Shown here: positions 43,501 through 51,963 of the stretch, piece after piece
How positions within the stretch are numbered: the first letter of the stretch is position 1
Layout of the letters: each line of letters begins with the position of its first letter
Source of the DNA: SVEL01 sp964573715
Lineage (GTDB): Bacteria; Bacillota; Clostridia; Lachnospirales; Lachnospiraceae
Direction: 5' to 3'
NCBI GenBank assembly: GCA_964573715.1
Contig: CAZNKR010000001.1
Coordinates: 33,739 to 97,738, forward strand
DNA length: 64,000 nucleotides
Translations under genes and position numbers: made by a program
Notes under the pieces: model-generated
What the model was told of the DNA's origin: nothing
The model's database searches: none
What the model saw: only the letters and a program-made list of their open reading frames with translations

Positions 43501-43864
43501 TAAAAGGTTCATTTCTAGAGCAGCTTCCACTTTCAATATAAGATTTAAAAAAAGACTTCTGTAATGGATATATATTAAATTCGGATAAAAATTCATCAAT
43601 TGTCACCCCAAAGAAATATTTTAGATAAAAGTTCTTTATAACATTGAGGAATGGTTCAAAGGTTTCAACCATTTCTGATGCATCAAAATTGTGATAGTAA
43701 GTATTGATATTAGGGAATGACATCATAATTCCCTTAGCATCCTCTGATACTATATTAAATGTACTGTAGTGCTTAACTACAACGAAATTGTTCTCTTTAT
43801 TACCTATATTTGAAATTAAGCTATCATTAAATAAGTTTGAAAAGCCGCTTTTCTTATCCTGCAT
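40514..43864 (-). CDS. Large TPR / STAND-like protein with C-terminal diguanylate cyclase (GGDEF) domain
   Basis: A 1116-residue cytoplasmic signalling protein. Residues about 30-230 resemble the NTPase region of STAND/LuxR-type regulators (ILVLINNLQLAPKSTILLLDYLF near 155), but no Walker A loop is visible. About residues 230-730 carry many TPR-like helical pairs (GIYNGLGYFNCTTYNFKKANEWYNKA type). A GAF-like segment precedes a GGDEF domain from about residue 940 (DYLTGLNNRDGFY), with an intact RYGGDEF near residue 1015. The inhibitory RxxD site upstream is absent. It should make cyclic di-GMP. The start at 43864 follows AGAGGTG. No EAL partner lies nearby. Confidence 0.88.
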   Translation of the reverse strand: MQDKKSGFSNLFNDSLISNIGNKENNFVVVKHYSTFNIVSEDAKGIMMSFPNINTYYHNFDASEMVETFEPFLNVIKNFYLKYFFGVTIDEFLSEFNIYPLQKSFFKSYIESGSCSRNEPFILGEIDFEKKKMVESVADIILKLSEAHPILVLINNLQLAPKSTILLLDYLFNHENNKNLGVFCAYNDLKTVTPYMQELWNDFIEKLSTSGCIFEGGAYQMSIVDDGASFTFNRKNVFEYLMKLRSMYYALDFEPAQEYMHLIYGKLEIEKVEIDLGCKLDLYILYAKVLVYSGDIQSALLVCDNIKELCDEHPELGGEFDFYNLLGYTNMFSGKLEQAAINAKRCRKVAVDNKDEYKIFQADLLALMVQMSGWHNVFFLTTDTEVSEDFIEHAQEYGYYNHLAYIYIFAFDNDKALFENIKNPEYIEDRLLKFSEGIDLAQNIGNRFLILRGYRKIIMMTSANGYFDITKYYYYKSQDIIGDSDKLQSAGIYNGLGYFNCTTYNFKKANEWYNKALDIYIELGRVDFIGETFYNMALNSILANDFRNAYNYLLVCVRVIKSLRLNDLRVCNIAKIFGLLSLCSVRMGYEYNCILYLDTNKQFLSHLLTKRKDHKVTIDKSYTGNDDEMFLYYYVNGIQMFNSRGYAKALEFFKSAQVHCYNSYGNMFFSLIQLKISMAKTYEKLNQAELEQIEYAEALEYAKKHKYKVMIPLIESMMNHESFEFVPASLPLKNHSIEQINAIIKEAGANRQYMDMKNQIEFISMWQNIIEINDKTKEELISSACNSFMMNYNLDSLIYIKFGDEKNTVLFNNGLVTLDDSNILLLKRYFEKQRSGFVTSKIMKNHKDYSKIMEPFGKEMVCSMVCNPYFMNEKLDSLFVSTIYMKDNWNVSSSKYLLNESEFNIFNLILRQLLTAIEKIENINKISQINYELQKSSVTDYLTGLNNRDGFYGKVDKLIRISASKCNQLSLAILYIDLDNFKFYNDTFGHDVGDLILKEIAAVLKSIAGNEGFATRYGGDEFLITLVNVSRDNALATARMTLDTILAKNSYVSQISAFLGKQISVPREKSVSCSIGVSYSENVESEEDLSQLIKNADEVLYSIKHTTKNDVRIYEG

Positions 43865-43894
43865 ACAAACACCTCTTTCATCTGACACGTTCAC

Positions 43895-44100
43895 AAAAAA
43901 TTATAAAAATATTATATAACTTTTTTATCCATATTACAAGTACTTTAGTACCAATTAACCCTGGTTTATCCATATATATTTTCTTATATATCCTTATATG
44001 TATTCTTATATTTATTCTTATATGTATTCATCTATTTTTCTTTATATTTATATGTGTCTTCATTTATATACAAACAGATAAATTAAACACCTAATTTTTT
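43895..44100. other. AT-rich gene-free stretch
   Basis: Between the GGDEF gene and the transketolase operon lies about 200 bases dominated by runs of TTATAT and TTCTTATATGT-like text. I see no gene, hairpin terminator or RNA in it. It probably holds the divergent promoter of the GGDEF gene, but no box pair stands out. Confidence 0.4.
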
Positions 44101-44106
44101 ATGTGT

Positions 44107-44143
44107 TTTTCAAAATAATCATAGTATTTTTCAAAATAATCAT
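44107..44143. repeat. Direct repeat of 16 bases upstream of transketolase
   Basis: TTTTCAAAATAATCAT occurs at 44107-44122 and again at 44128-44143, a 21-base period of two helical turns, just upstream of the transketolase -35 box. It looks like a pair of activator or repressor sites on one DNA face. Confidence 0.55.
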
Positions 44144-44150
44144 TTTTAGG

Positions 44151-44179
44151 TTGTAAAATCATTTTTTCCCCATTATAAT
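44151..44179 (+). promoter_or_regulatory. Promoter of the transketolase operon
   Basis: TTGTAA (44151-44156) and a perfect TATAAT (44174-44179) with a 17-base spacer. The start codon is 54 bases downstream. Confidence 0.8.
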
Positions 44180-44232
44180 AGCAAAGGACAATTGTGTCTT
44201 TTTCACGAAAACACATATATGGAGGAATCAAA

Positions 44233-45072
44233 ATGAATAATGTTGAACTTCAAAAAACAGCTAACGAGGTTCGTAAAGGAATTATCCGTTCAGTTCATAG
44301 TGCCAAAGCTGGTCATCCAGGTGGCTCACTCTCAGCAGCTGACATTTTTACATTTCTTTACTTCGAAGAATTGAATATAGATCCTAAGGATCCAAAGAAG
44401 TTAGACAGAGATAGATTTGTGTTATCAAAGGGTCACACAGCACCTGGTCTTTATGCTACTCTTGCAAACAGAGGTTTCTTCCCTGTTTCAGACCTTACTA
44501 CTCTTAGACAGATTGGTTCTTATCTTCAAGGTCATCCTGATATGAAACATATACCTGGAATAGATATGTCCTCTGGTTCATTAGGACAAGGAATTTCAGC
44601 TGCAGTAGGTATGGCTCTTTCAGCAAAGCTTAGTAATGAAGCTTATAGAGCATACACTCTTTTAGGTGATGGTGAGATTCAAGAAGGTCAAGTATGGGAA
44701 GCTTGCATGTTTGCTGGTCATAGAAAGCTTGATAATCTTGTAGTTATGATAGATAACAATGGTTTACAAATAGATGGTAATATTTCGGAGGTTTGTTCTC
44801 CTTATCCTATCGGTGACAAATTAAAAGCCTTCAACTTCCATGTAATTGAAAATGTTGATGCACACGATTTTGATACTATAAGAGCAGCCTTTAATGAAGC
44901 AAAAGAAACTAAGGGCATGCCTACTGCTATAGTTTTCAAGTCAGTTAAAGGTAAAGGAGTTTCCTTTATGGAAAACAATGCTGCATGGCACGGAACAGCT
45001 CCAAATGATGAACAATTCGAATTAGCAATGAAAGATTTAGAAAAGGTAGGTGCAGCAATATGTCAGAATTAG
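44233..45072 (+). CDS. Transketolase, N-terminal subunit
   Basis: A 279-residue thiamin-diphosphate-binding half of transketolase, which moves two-carbon units in the pentose phosphate pathway. Motifs include SAKAGHPGGSLSAADI, SKGHTAPGLYATLA and the ThDP signature GDGEIQEGQVWEA near residues 148-160, followed by NNGLQIDG. The ATG at 44233 has GGAGGA 6 bases before it. Its last 13 bases overlap the C-terminal subunit gene, so the two are translated together. Confidence 0.95.
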   Translation: MNNVELQKTANEVRKGIIRSVHSAKAGHPGGSLSAADIFTFLYFEELNIDPKDPKKLDRDRFVLSKGHTAPGLYATLANRGFFPVSDLTTLRQIGSYLQGHPDMKHIPGIDMSSGSLGQGISAAVGMALSAKLSNEAYRAYTLLGDGEIQEGQVWEACMFAGHRKLDNLVVMIDNNGLQIDGNISEVCSPYPIGDKLKAFNFHVIENVDAHDFDTIRAAFNEAKETKGMPTAIVFKSVKGKGVSFMENNAAWHGTAPNDEQFELAMKDLEKVGAAICQN

Positions 45073-46001
45073 TTAAAATCGCTACTAGAGAAAGCTATGG
45101 AAATGCACTAGTTGAAATTGGTGCAGCTCATGAAGATTTAGTTGTATTAGATGCCGATTTAGCTGCTGCTACTAAAACTTCTATTTTTCAAAAAGCATAT
45201 CCAGATAGACACATTGACTGTGGTATAGCAGAGTGCAATATGATTGGTATTGCCGCTGGACTAGCTGCAACTGGCAAAGTTCCTTTTGCAAGTTCCTTTG
45301 CAATGTTTGCTGCCGGAAGAGCTTTTGAACAAATCCGTAATTCTGTTGGATATCCAAAGCTTAATGTTAAAATTGGTGCTACTCATGCTGGTATCTCAGT
45401 TGGAGAAGATGGCGCTACTCACCAGTGTAATGAAGACATCGCACTTATGAGAACAATTCCTGGCATGGTGGTTATTAATCCATGTGATGATGTAGAAGCA
45501 AAAGCTGCTGTTAAAGCTGCATACGAATATGTTGGCCCAGTATACTTAAGATTTGGTCGTCTTGCTACACCAGTTATAAATGACAATGAAAGCTATGAAT
45601 TTAAAATAGGCAAAGGAGTTACCCTTCGCGAAGGAAAAGATGTTACAATTATAGCAACAGGACTTTGTGTTTACGAAAGCTTACTTGCCGCTGATTTACT
45701 TAAAGAAAAAGGGATTGATGCAGAAGTTATCAATATCCACACAATCAAACCATTAGATGAAGAACTAGTTATTGCTTCAGCTAAAAAGACCAAAAAGGTA
45801 GTAACAGTTGAAGAGCATTCCGTTATTGGTGGTTTAGGAAGTGCCGTTTGTGACTGCCTATCTCAAAATGCACCTACGCAGGTACTTAAAATTGGTGTAA
45901 ATGATGTTTACGGAGAATCAGGACCAGCCGTTAAGCTTTTAGAAAAATATGGTCTTACACATACTTCTATATGCGAAAAGGTATATGAATTCGTAAAATA
46001 G
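45060..46001 (+). CDS. Transketolase, C-terminal subunit
   Basis: The 313-residue pyrimidine-binding and C-terminal domains of transketolase as a separate chain. Motifs are VLDADLAAATKTSIFQ, DCGIAECNMIGIAAGLA (with the glutamate that activates ThDP) and ATHAGISVGEDGATHQ. The C-terminal domain includes VVTVEEHSVIGGLGSAV. Overlap with the upstream gene implies a fixed subunit ratio. Confidence 0.95.
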   Translation: MSELVKIATRESYGNALVEIGAAHEDLVVLDADLAAATKTSIFQKAYPDRHIDCGIAECNMIGIAAGLAATGKVPFASSFAMFAAGRAFEQIRNSVGYPKLNVKIGATHAGISVGEDGATHQCNEDIALMRTIPGMVVINPCDDVEAKAAVKAAYEYVGPVYLRFGRLATPVINDNESYEFKIGKGVTLREGKDVTIIATGLCVYESLLAADLLKEKGIDAEVINIHTIKPLDEELVIASAKKTKKVVTVEEHSVIGGLGSAVCDCLSQNAPTQVLKIGVNDVYGESGPAVKLLEKYGLTHTSICEKVYEFVK

Positions 46002-46061
46002 AACATCTTTAAAAACAATTGTAGAAATCTAATTATTATTATTTTTCATTAAGCTAGAAAC

Positions 46062-46079
46062 GTGTGCCGCCAGGCGCAC
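46062..46079 (+). other. GC-rich hairpin in the transketolase 3' region
   Basis: GTGTGCC (46062-46068) pairs with GGCGCAC (46073-46079) around a 4-base loop. The stem is far richer in GC than its surroundings and has no T tract, so it is not itself a terminator. It may be a 3' stability element. Confidence 0.4.
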
Positions 46080-46084
46080 TTAAT

Positions 46085-46123
46085 AAAAAAGTTGAGAATC
46101 ATTATATGGTTCTCAACTTTTTT
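46085..46123. terminator. Bidirectional rho-independent terminator
   Basis: AAAAAAGTTGAGAA and TTCTCAACTTTTTT (46085-46098, 46110-46123) form a stem flanked by A and T tracts, so it works for the transketolase operon and for the convergent minus-strand gene. Confidence 0.9.
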
Positions 46124-46155
46124 ATATAATACTTTATCATTACAATACTTTTTTA

Positions 46156-46455
46156 TTAAAATACATCTTTATTATTATTTTTCTCATTCAGTCTGTATCC
46201 ACGAGTTGAAATAGCCGCAAATCCTACTACCAAGCTGGCCATAACTAACATACCAAAAAACATAGTTAAAATCAGCTTGCCATCAGATATGGTTTCTTCT
46301 TCCTCTTCTGCGGTTGTTTCCTCTATAGTTGTTTCTTCAACTGTTATTTCATTTGCAGCTGCATCATCATTTGATGCATACACAATACTATTGCTTTTTA
46401 AAATAATGAAAGCTGCAAAAATAACTGTTATCATTTTGATAAAATTGCGTTTCAT
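46156..46455 (-). CDS. Small secreted or membrane-anchored protein of unknown function
   Basis: A 99-residue protein. Residues 1-27 are a signal peptide (MKRNFIKMITVIFAAFI, with possible cleavage after VYA). A short Thr/Glu-rich stretch (EETTIEETTAEEEEE) follows, then a membrane helix at about residues 60-84 and a polar tail. It resembles small wall-linked or sortase-independent anchors in being a spacer plus helix, but no family is recognised. GGAGG precedes the ATG. It lies just downstream of cobO. Confidence 0.65.
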   Translation of the reverse strand: MKRNFIKMITVIFAAFIILKSNSIVYASNDDAAANEITVEETTIEETTAEEEEETISDGKLILTMFFGMLVMASLVVGFAAISTRGYRLNEKNNNKDVF

Positions 46456-46472
46456 ATTTCCTCCAGTTGTGG

Positions 46473-47009
46473 CTACATCTCAATACCTATACGAGCAGCT
46501 ACTCCTTTATCATAAGGATGCCTTTCCTTTGTCATATGAGTAATATAGTCAGCATGTGTGATAAAAAACTCATCTGGCTCATGTCCTGTGAGTACCAGCT
46601 CCATAGACTCTGGTTTTGATAAAACAAGGTTCCTTACTAGTTCTTTATCTATAGTATCCAAATTGTAAGCTGGGAATAATTCATCTATAACTAGCATATC
46701 AATATCACCTGTATTTACCAGTTGGATTACTTCTTTTAGGTTGTGATTTTGCATATCCTTAAGCTTCTTTTTTTCATCATCAGATAATTTAAAAACGAAA
46801 TCAAAATCTATAGTATTTCTAACCATTATCAATCCATCAAGCTTACTTAATATATGGATTTCACCTGATTCATTTCCCTTTAAAAACTGCAAAAAGACAA
46901 CTTTTTTACCTCTACCTAAGGCCCTGACTGCAAGGCCTGTGGCTGCAGAAGTTTTACCTTTACCTTCACCTTTGTATATGTGAATAAGTCCAGGGTTTTT
47001 ATTCTTCAT
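46473..47009 (-). CDS. cobO: Cob(I)yrinic acid a,c-diamide adenosyltransferase (CobO/BtuR)
   Basis: The 178-residue enzyme adds the adenosyl group to corrinoids. The N-terminal P-loop IYKGEGKGKTSAATGLAVRA and the motif LVIDELFPAYN (Walker-B-like) near residue 118 are typical. The C-terminal LTGHEPDEFFITHADYITHM and KGVAARIGIEM complete the family pattern. The ATG at 47009 is favoured by GGAG just before it; it overlaps the end of the DUF1292 gene by 11 bases. It may serve corrinoid salvage, since no full pathway is here. Confidence 0.93.
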   Translation of the reverse strand: MKNKNPGLIHIYKGEGKGKTSAATGLAVRALGRGKKVVFLQFLKGNESGEIHILSKLDGLIMVRNTIDFDFVFKLSDDEKKKLKDMQNHNLKEVIQLVNTGDIDMLVIDELFPAYNLDTIDKELVRNLVLSKPESMELVLTGHEPDEFFITHADYITHMTKERHPYDKGVAARIGIEM

Positions 47010-47313
47010 CTTCTCCAACTACCTCATCAAACTCCTGAGTATCTAACCATTCATCAAAAGCATCAGCAACAGCTTCATACTCATCATCAGATTCAATGTT
47101 TGTAAGTAATGGATTACCAGCTTCATCTTCAGCGTATTCATATATAAATACTTCACCTTCGTCAGCTTCTTCACCTTCTTTTGGAAGTAAGGCAATATAT
47201 TCTTTTTCATTTGCTTCAAATATTGTAACTACAATACATTCTACCTCTGTACCATCATCCAATTCTAATGTTACATACATTTCGTCATCTAATTCTTCGT
47301 TGTTGTTTCCCAT
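46999..47313 (-). CDS. DUF1292 family acidic protein (second copy)
   Basis: A 104-residue, very acidic DUF1292 protein. Typical text is YVTLELDDGTEVECIVVTIF near the start and FIYEYAEDEAGNPLL in the middle. It resembles the yrzB product at 13677 in layout but has a longer acidic end. Its function is unknown. It overlaps cobO, so the two are probably translated together. Confidence 0.8.
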   Translation of the reverse strand: MGNNNEELDDEMYVTLELDDGTEVECIVVTIFEANEKEYIALLPKEGEEADEGEVFIYEYAEDEAGNPLLTNIESDDEYEAVADAFDEWLDTQEFDEVVGEDEE

Positions 47314-47352
47314 TTTATACCTCTTTCATTTTAATATTGATACCTTATGGTA

Positions 47353-48492
47353 TCAGAAAATTATATAAATTACAACTAATATAGTCATAAATAATATATT
47401 AAGAATTGTAAATTCTAATAAATAATTAAGCTTTTTTGAATTCTGTTCATTAGCATAAAACTTATATGAAATAAGTGATGCCATTGATGCAATAAGTGTA
47501 CCAAGCCCACCTATATTTACACCTATAAGCAATGGAATATTGTTCTTTGTAAATCCAGACAAAAGCATAGTAGCTGGAACATTACTAACTATTTGACTTA
47601 AAGTTAAACCAAAAGCAAATTCATTTCCATTCACAAGGAGTATTAATGTCTCCTTTATACTTTCTATTTGTCCTAAATTTCCAATAAAAATAAAGAAAAA
47701 TACAAAGGTCATCAATAATGAATAATCCACCTTAAACAACAATCTATAATTTATAATAACTACAAGTAAGACTACTATGGGTGTTATTATCCTATAATCA
47801 AATTTGAACACAACAACCAAAAGTGCTAAAGCAAATAAAGCCAAAAAATAAAAAACTTTTAAGCCATATCTAGGAGTATCTACAATTATGTTTGGTATAG
47901 ATTCTATCTTAGATTTTCCATCTTTATCAAAAATTATTAGTGCAATAATTAAAATCAAAGCACTAGTAGCATAAGGAAGCATTATTATAAAAAAGCTTTT
48001 TATGTCCATATTGTAATTTGAGTATATAAATAGGTTTTGCGGATTACCTATAGGTGTTAGCATACTTCCTAAGTTTGCCGCAATAGTTTCCATTACAATA
48101 ACTCTAATCATCTTCTTTTTCATCTTGCAGCAAGACAAAACATTGATAGTAAATGGAACAAAGGTTATTAATGCCACGTCATTAGTAATAAACATGCTTG
48201 AAAAAAAGCAAAGTAAAACCAGTACAATATACAGCTGCCTAAAGTTTAAAACCTTTGAAATAAGTTTTTTTGCTATTCTATCTAAAAATCCAATATTATT
48301 TAGTGCACAAACCACCAACATTAACATGAATAATACACATAAAACTCTAAAATCAATATAATTAATATATTCTTTATTTGGAAATACAAATAGCATACTT
48401 ATTATTGCAAGAAAAAACGAAATCACCAAAACTGTCTCTTTTTTTAGAAATCCAATAATTATGTCCCAAAATCTACTTATTTTTGTGTTCAT
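47353..48492 (-). CDS. SLC13 / ArsB-NhaD superfamily permease
   Basis: A 379-residue membrane protein with about ten helices. The superfamily signature ITNDVALITFVPF lies near residue 103, with NLGSMLTPIGNPQNLF near residue 140. A second-half equivalent SQIVSNVPATMLLSGF lies near residue 300. These match anion or arsenite type permeases. The substrate is not known. It overlaps the end of the UvrD-like gene by 20 bases. Confidence 0.85.
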   Translation of the reverse strand: MNTKISRFWDIIIGFLKKETVLVISFFLAIISMLFVFPNKEYINYIDFRVLCVLFMLMLVVCALNNIGFLDRIAKKLISKVLNFRQLYIVLVLLCFFSSMFITNDVALITFVPFTINVLSCCKMKKKMIRVIVMETIAANLGSMLTPIGNPQNLFIYSNYNMDIKSFFIIMLPYATSALILIIALIIFDKDGKSKIESIPNIIVDTPRYGLKVFYFLALFALALLVVVFKFDYRIITPIVVLLVVIINYRLLFKVDYSLLMTFVFFFIFIGNLGQIESIKETLILLVNGNEFAFGLTLSQIVSNVPATMLLSGFTKNNIPLLIGVNIGGLGTLIASMASLISYKFYANEQNSKKLNYLLEFTILNILFMTILVVIYIIF

Positions 48493-50329
48493 CTATATTT
48501 TCTTCTCCTAGTATATCTTTTATAAATCTTGATTGCTTTGTTTTTTTACCATATCGTTCACTTGTATATGTAATATACAGTCTCTTTTTAGCTCTTGTCA
48601 TTGCCACATAAAAGAGTCTTCTTTCCTCTTCAATATCACCATCTAAAACAGCTTTTTTATGGGGAGTTATACCCTCATTTGCTCCTAAAATAATAACATT
48701 GTTATATTCTAAACCTTTTGAGCTATGCATTGTTTCTAATTCTATGGCATTAGTTATCTCATTTCTTATATTTACCTGATGCTTAAGCTCTTTAGTATAT
48801 TCCTTAATGTGTAAAAACCATTCATCGTAGGTTTTATAGCCTCTTGCGCCCTCTTCTAATTCATCTAACACTTCAATTAGTTCTTCTATATTAATTCTTC
48901 TATATTCTGCGTATTCTTTTACATATTCATCATAGCCTATGCCTCTTCTAATATAGCAGATTGCCGCGTAAGGGGTCATCTTTTCAAGCATCATAATGTC
49001 ATATTCTAGTCTGTCAATTCTTTCCACCACGTAATCTTTATCCTCGTAATATTCTTTGATATCTTCTAAATTTACCAAAGGCGTATTAAATGCATCTCTT
49101 GAAATGTACCTTTTGGGTTTATTAATTATACTAAGGTATTCTTTTCTAGAATCATTACCCATAGCTATTTTTATATATGAAATAATGTTTTTAGCAAGAA
49201 AATGTTCATAAATATTAGGAATGGAATCCTTTATTCTAAATGGAATATTGTATTCTATTAGTTTTTCAACTAGGATTCTAGGATTAGTATTGGTTCTATA
49301 CAAAACGGCTGTATCCTTATATTCCTCACCATTTTTAATAGAATCGCTTATTATTTTAATTATTCTTTTACTTTCTTCAAGCTGATTTTCAAACTCCATA
49401 ATAGATAGCCCATCACCTTCTTCGTGACAATGCTTGATTTTTTTTATAAATCGAACCTTATTATGATTAATCAAAGCAATGGAATTTTTAACTATAGCCC
49501 CCGTAGACCGATAATTTACATCTAGAAGGATTTCTAGGGTTTTGGGGTAGTCCTTCTTGAAATTCAGCATAATTTCTGGCTTTGCCCCTCTAAATCTATA
49601 TATAGACTGATCATCATCACCTACAATAAACAAATTGTTTTCAGGCAATGCTAAAAGCTTAATTATTTCATATTGAACCTTAGAAATATCCTGAAATTCG
49701 TCAATTAAAATAAATTTATATTTATCCTGCCAAAGCTTTAATATATCAGTTCTCTTGGTTAATAATTCATAGCACATAACTAACATATCATCAAAATCTA
49801 TAAGATTTGAACGTATGAGTCTATCATTATACATGGAATATATTTTTTTGAAATAGCTTTCAGAACAGTTCTTTGAATAGTAATGGTCCACATCCATCAT
49901 GTCACCCTTTACCAAACTGATTTCACTAATGATATCAGAAATAAAATCTTTTTCATCACTAATATCCATTTTTAAATAGGAAATAATTTCACGAAGTATA
50001 TCGTATTTCATATCTTCTCTTAAGATATTAGTGGCACTGTAATTATAAGCATATTTTAAAATCTTAAAATATACAGCATGAAAAGTGCCAAAGGTTACTG
50101 ATGATTTTTTACCACCCATTAAAGAATAAAAACGCTCCTGCATTTGTTGTGCAGCAGCCTTTGTAAATGTAATAACTAAAATATTGGTTGGATTTACCCC
50201 ATACTCCTCAATTAACTTTTTGGTTCTGTGTGTAATAACTGTGGTTTTTCCACTTCCAGGCCCTGCTAATACAAGCATAGGGCCTAAAAAGTGATCCACA
50301 GCACTAACCTGTGATTGATTAAATGCCAT
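48473..50329 (-). CDS. UvrD/PcrA-like DNA helicase
   Basis: A 618-residue superfamily 1A helicase. Motif I is VLAGPGSGKTTVITHRTKK near residue 19. Motif II is ILIDEFQDISKVQ near residue 211. Motif III is VGDDDQSIYRFRGAKPE near residue 237. Late motifs include TMHSSKGLEYNNVIILG and VAMTRAKKRLYITY. It is shorter than PcrA (about 730) and is probably the small Clostridial UvrD-like form rather than PcrA itself. It follows gltX by 6 bases. Confidence 0.92.
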   Translation of the reverse strand: MAFNQSQVSAVDHFLGPMLVLAGPGSGKTTVITHRTKKLIEEYGVNPTNILVITFTKAAAQQMQERFYSLMGGKKSSVTFGTFHAVYFKILKYAYNYSATNILREDMKYDILREIISYLKMDISDEKDFISDIISEISLVKGDMMDVDHYYSKNCSESYFKKIYSMYNDRLIRSNLIDFDDMLVMCYELLTKRTDILKLWQDKYKFILIDEFQDISKVQYEIIKLLALPENNLFIVGDDDQSIYRFRGAKPEIMLNFKKDYPKTLEILLDVNYRSTGAIVKNSIALINHNKVRFIKKIKHCHEEGDGLSIMEFENQLEESKRIIKIISDSIKNGEEYKDTAVLYRTNTNPRILVEKLIEYNIPFRIKDSIPNIYEHFLAKNIISYIKIAMGNDSRKEYLSIINKPKRYISRDAFNTPLVNLEDIKEYYEDKDYVVERIDRLEYDIMMLEKMTPYAAICYIRRGIGYDEYVKEYAEYRRINIEELIEVLDELEEGARGYKTYDEWFLHIKEYTKELKHQVNIRNEITNAIELETMHSSKGLEYNNVIILGANEGITPHKKAVLDGDIEEERRLFYVAMTRAKKRLYITYTSERYGKKTKQSRFIKDILGEENIDEHKNK

Positions 50330-50335
50330 AACTTA

Positions 50336-51796
50336 TTATAAACTCTGCTCCAATTTGGTGATAGCTGCTTTTATTCTGTTTATTGATTCTTCTTTTCCAA
50401 GAATCTCCATAATCTCAGTTGCTCCACCTGGTGTCATCTGTTTTCCTGAAACTGCTGTACGAACTGGCCACATAGCATATCCATTCTTACAACCTTTATC
50501 TTCAACATATTTTACTAATGTAGCATAAATGCTATCATTAGAATAATCTTCTAATTCTTCAAATACTGGTAAAAGCTCCTTAAGAACTAATAATGAACTA
50601 TGGACATCAGTTTTCATCTTCTTGTGAGTATACATCATAACATCATACTCAGGTACTTCTTCGAAGAAATCTATATGTTCCTTTACATCAGGGAATACTT
50701 CGATTCTAGTTTTTGCAAGTGCTGCAATTTTTCTTAAATCATAATCCTTTGTAATAACTTCTTTGATGTATGGAAGAACCTTGTCAAAGTACTCATCAAA
50801 ATCCATAGCTTTTATATATTCACCGTTCATCCATCTTAGCTTAACCATATCAAATACTGCTGGAGACTTACTTACATGGTGATAATCAAACTTCTTTATA
50901 AGCTCATCTAATGTAAATATCTCTTGATTATCCTCTGGGCTCCATCCTAAAAGAGCTATAAAGTTAACAATGGCCTCTGAAACAAAGCCCTGCTCAAGTA
51001 AATCTTCATATGAGGAATGTCCACATCTTTTACTAAGCTTCTTGTGAGTTTCATCAGTAATAAGTGGTAAATGTACATACTTTGGTGATTCCCATCCAAA
51101 TGCCTCATAAAGTCTTTGATACTTTGGTGAAGATGAAATATATTCATTGCCTCTTACAACATGTGTAATTTCCATAAGGTGATCATCTACAACATTTGCA
51201 AAATTGTATGTTGGAAATCCATCAGATTTAATAAGAATCATATCGTCTAACTCAGAGTTATCTACTGTAATTTCTCCATAAATATCATCTACGAAGGTAG
51301 TAGTTCCCTCTGTTGGATTGTTCTGTCTAATAACATATGGAATATTATCATTAAAATTATTTTCCATTTCTTCCTTTGAAAGGTGAAGACAATGCTTGTC
51401 ATATACGATTATCTCCTTACCAGCTATCTCTTGTTTTAAGCTTTCAAGTCTTTCCTTGTTACAAAAACAATAGTATGCTTCGCCCTTTTCTACAAGCTGC
51501 TTGGCATAATCTAAATACATACCAGATCTTGTTCTTTCGCTTTGAACATAAGGACCATATCCTTTATCCTTATCTGGACCTTCATCATGAATAAGCCCTG
51601 TGCTTTCTAGAGTTCTATATATGATCTCTGTAGCACCTTCCACAAATCTTTCTTGATCTGTATCTTCTATTCTTAAAATAAAATCGCCGCCTTCGTGCTT
51701 AGCGATTAAAAATTCATATAAAGCTGTTCTTAAATTACCAACGTGCATTCTTCCTGTTGGACTTGGAGCATAACGTGTTCTAATCTTTTTAGTCAT
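50336..51796 (-). CDS. gltX: Glutamyl-tRNA synthetase
   Basis: GltX charges tRNA(Glu), and often tRNA(Gln) in Firmicutes that use GatCAB. The 486-residue protein has the class I HIGH-type motif RYAPSPTGRMHVGNLRTALY near residue 8 and the KMSKS-type motif KLSKRCGHSSYEDLL near residue 245. The anticodon-binding C-terminus ends GKEESINRIKAAI. No T-box or other leader is seen upstream. AAAGGA precedes the start. Confidence 0.97.
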   Translation of the reverse strand: MTKKIRTRYAPSPTGRMHVGNLRTALYEFLIAKHEGGDFILRIEDTDQERFVEGATEIIYRTLESTGLIHDEGPDKDKGYGPYVQSERTRSGMYLDYAKQLVEKGEAYYCFCNKERLESLKQEIAGKEIIVYDKHCLHLSKEEMENNFNDNIPYVIRQNNPTEGTTTFVDDIYGEITVDNSELDDMILIKSDGFPTYNFANVVDDHLMEITHVVRGNEYISSSPKYQRLYEAFGWESPKYVHLPLITDETHKKLSKRCGHSSYEDLLEQGFVSEAIVNFIALLGWSPEDNQEIFTLDELIKKFDYHHVSKSPAVFDMVKLRWMNGEYIKAMDFDEYFDKVLPYIKEVITKDYDLRKIAALAKTRIEVFPDVKEHIDFFEEVPEYDVMMYTHKKMKTDVHSSLLVLKELLPVFEELEDYSNDSIYATLVKYVEDKGCKNGYAMWPVRTAVSGKQMTPGGATEIMEILGKEESINRIKAAITKLEQSL

Positions 51797-51936
51797 GATT
51801 TTTCTTCCTTTATTTCAATTTAGCAGACAAACTGCACATTTCATTATAATACATTTCTAAAAAAATAGCCATAGCGTATTTACACTCTTTTTCACACTCT
51901 TTTTTGCATATTTTTTTGGGATTTATTAATTGAAAT

Positions 51937-51963
51937 GACTATTGGTCTAGTGGGCCAATAGTC
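51937..51963 (-). terminator. Hairpin overlapping the DUF1836 stop codon
   Basis: GACTATTGG and CCAATAGTC form a perfect 9-bp stem with a 9-base loop, and the TAG stop lies in the 3' arm. A weak T-rich tract follows on the minus strand. It probably acts as the terminator. Confidence 0.55.

Noticed and set aside
43895..44100. CRISPR-like or satellite repeats in the AT-rich gap
   Set aside because: The TTATAT runs are irregular, with no fixed unit or spacer length.
46999..47352. Cobalamin riboswitch near cobO
   Set aside because: I looked for the B12-box type sequence before cobO and the DUF1292 gene and saw none; the upstream gap is too short.
47336..47356. TGATACC/GGTATCA inverted repeat between the SLC13-like permease and the DUF1292 gene
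   Set aside because: There is a 7-bp stem but no T tract on either strand. It may be a weak operator or a chance palindrome; the evidence is not enough for a call.
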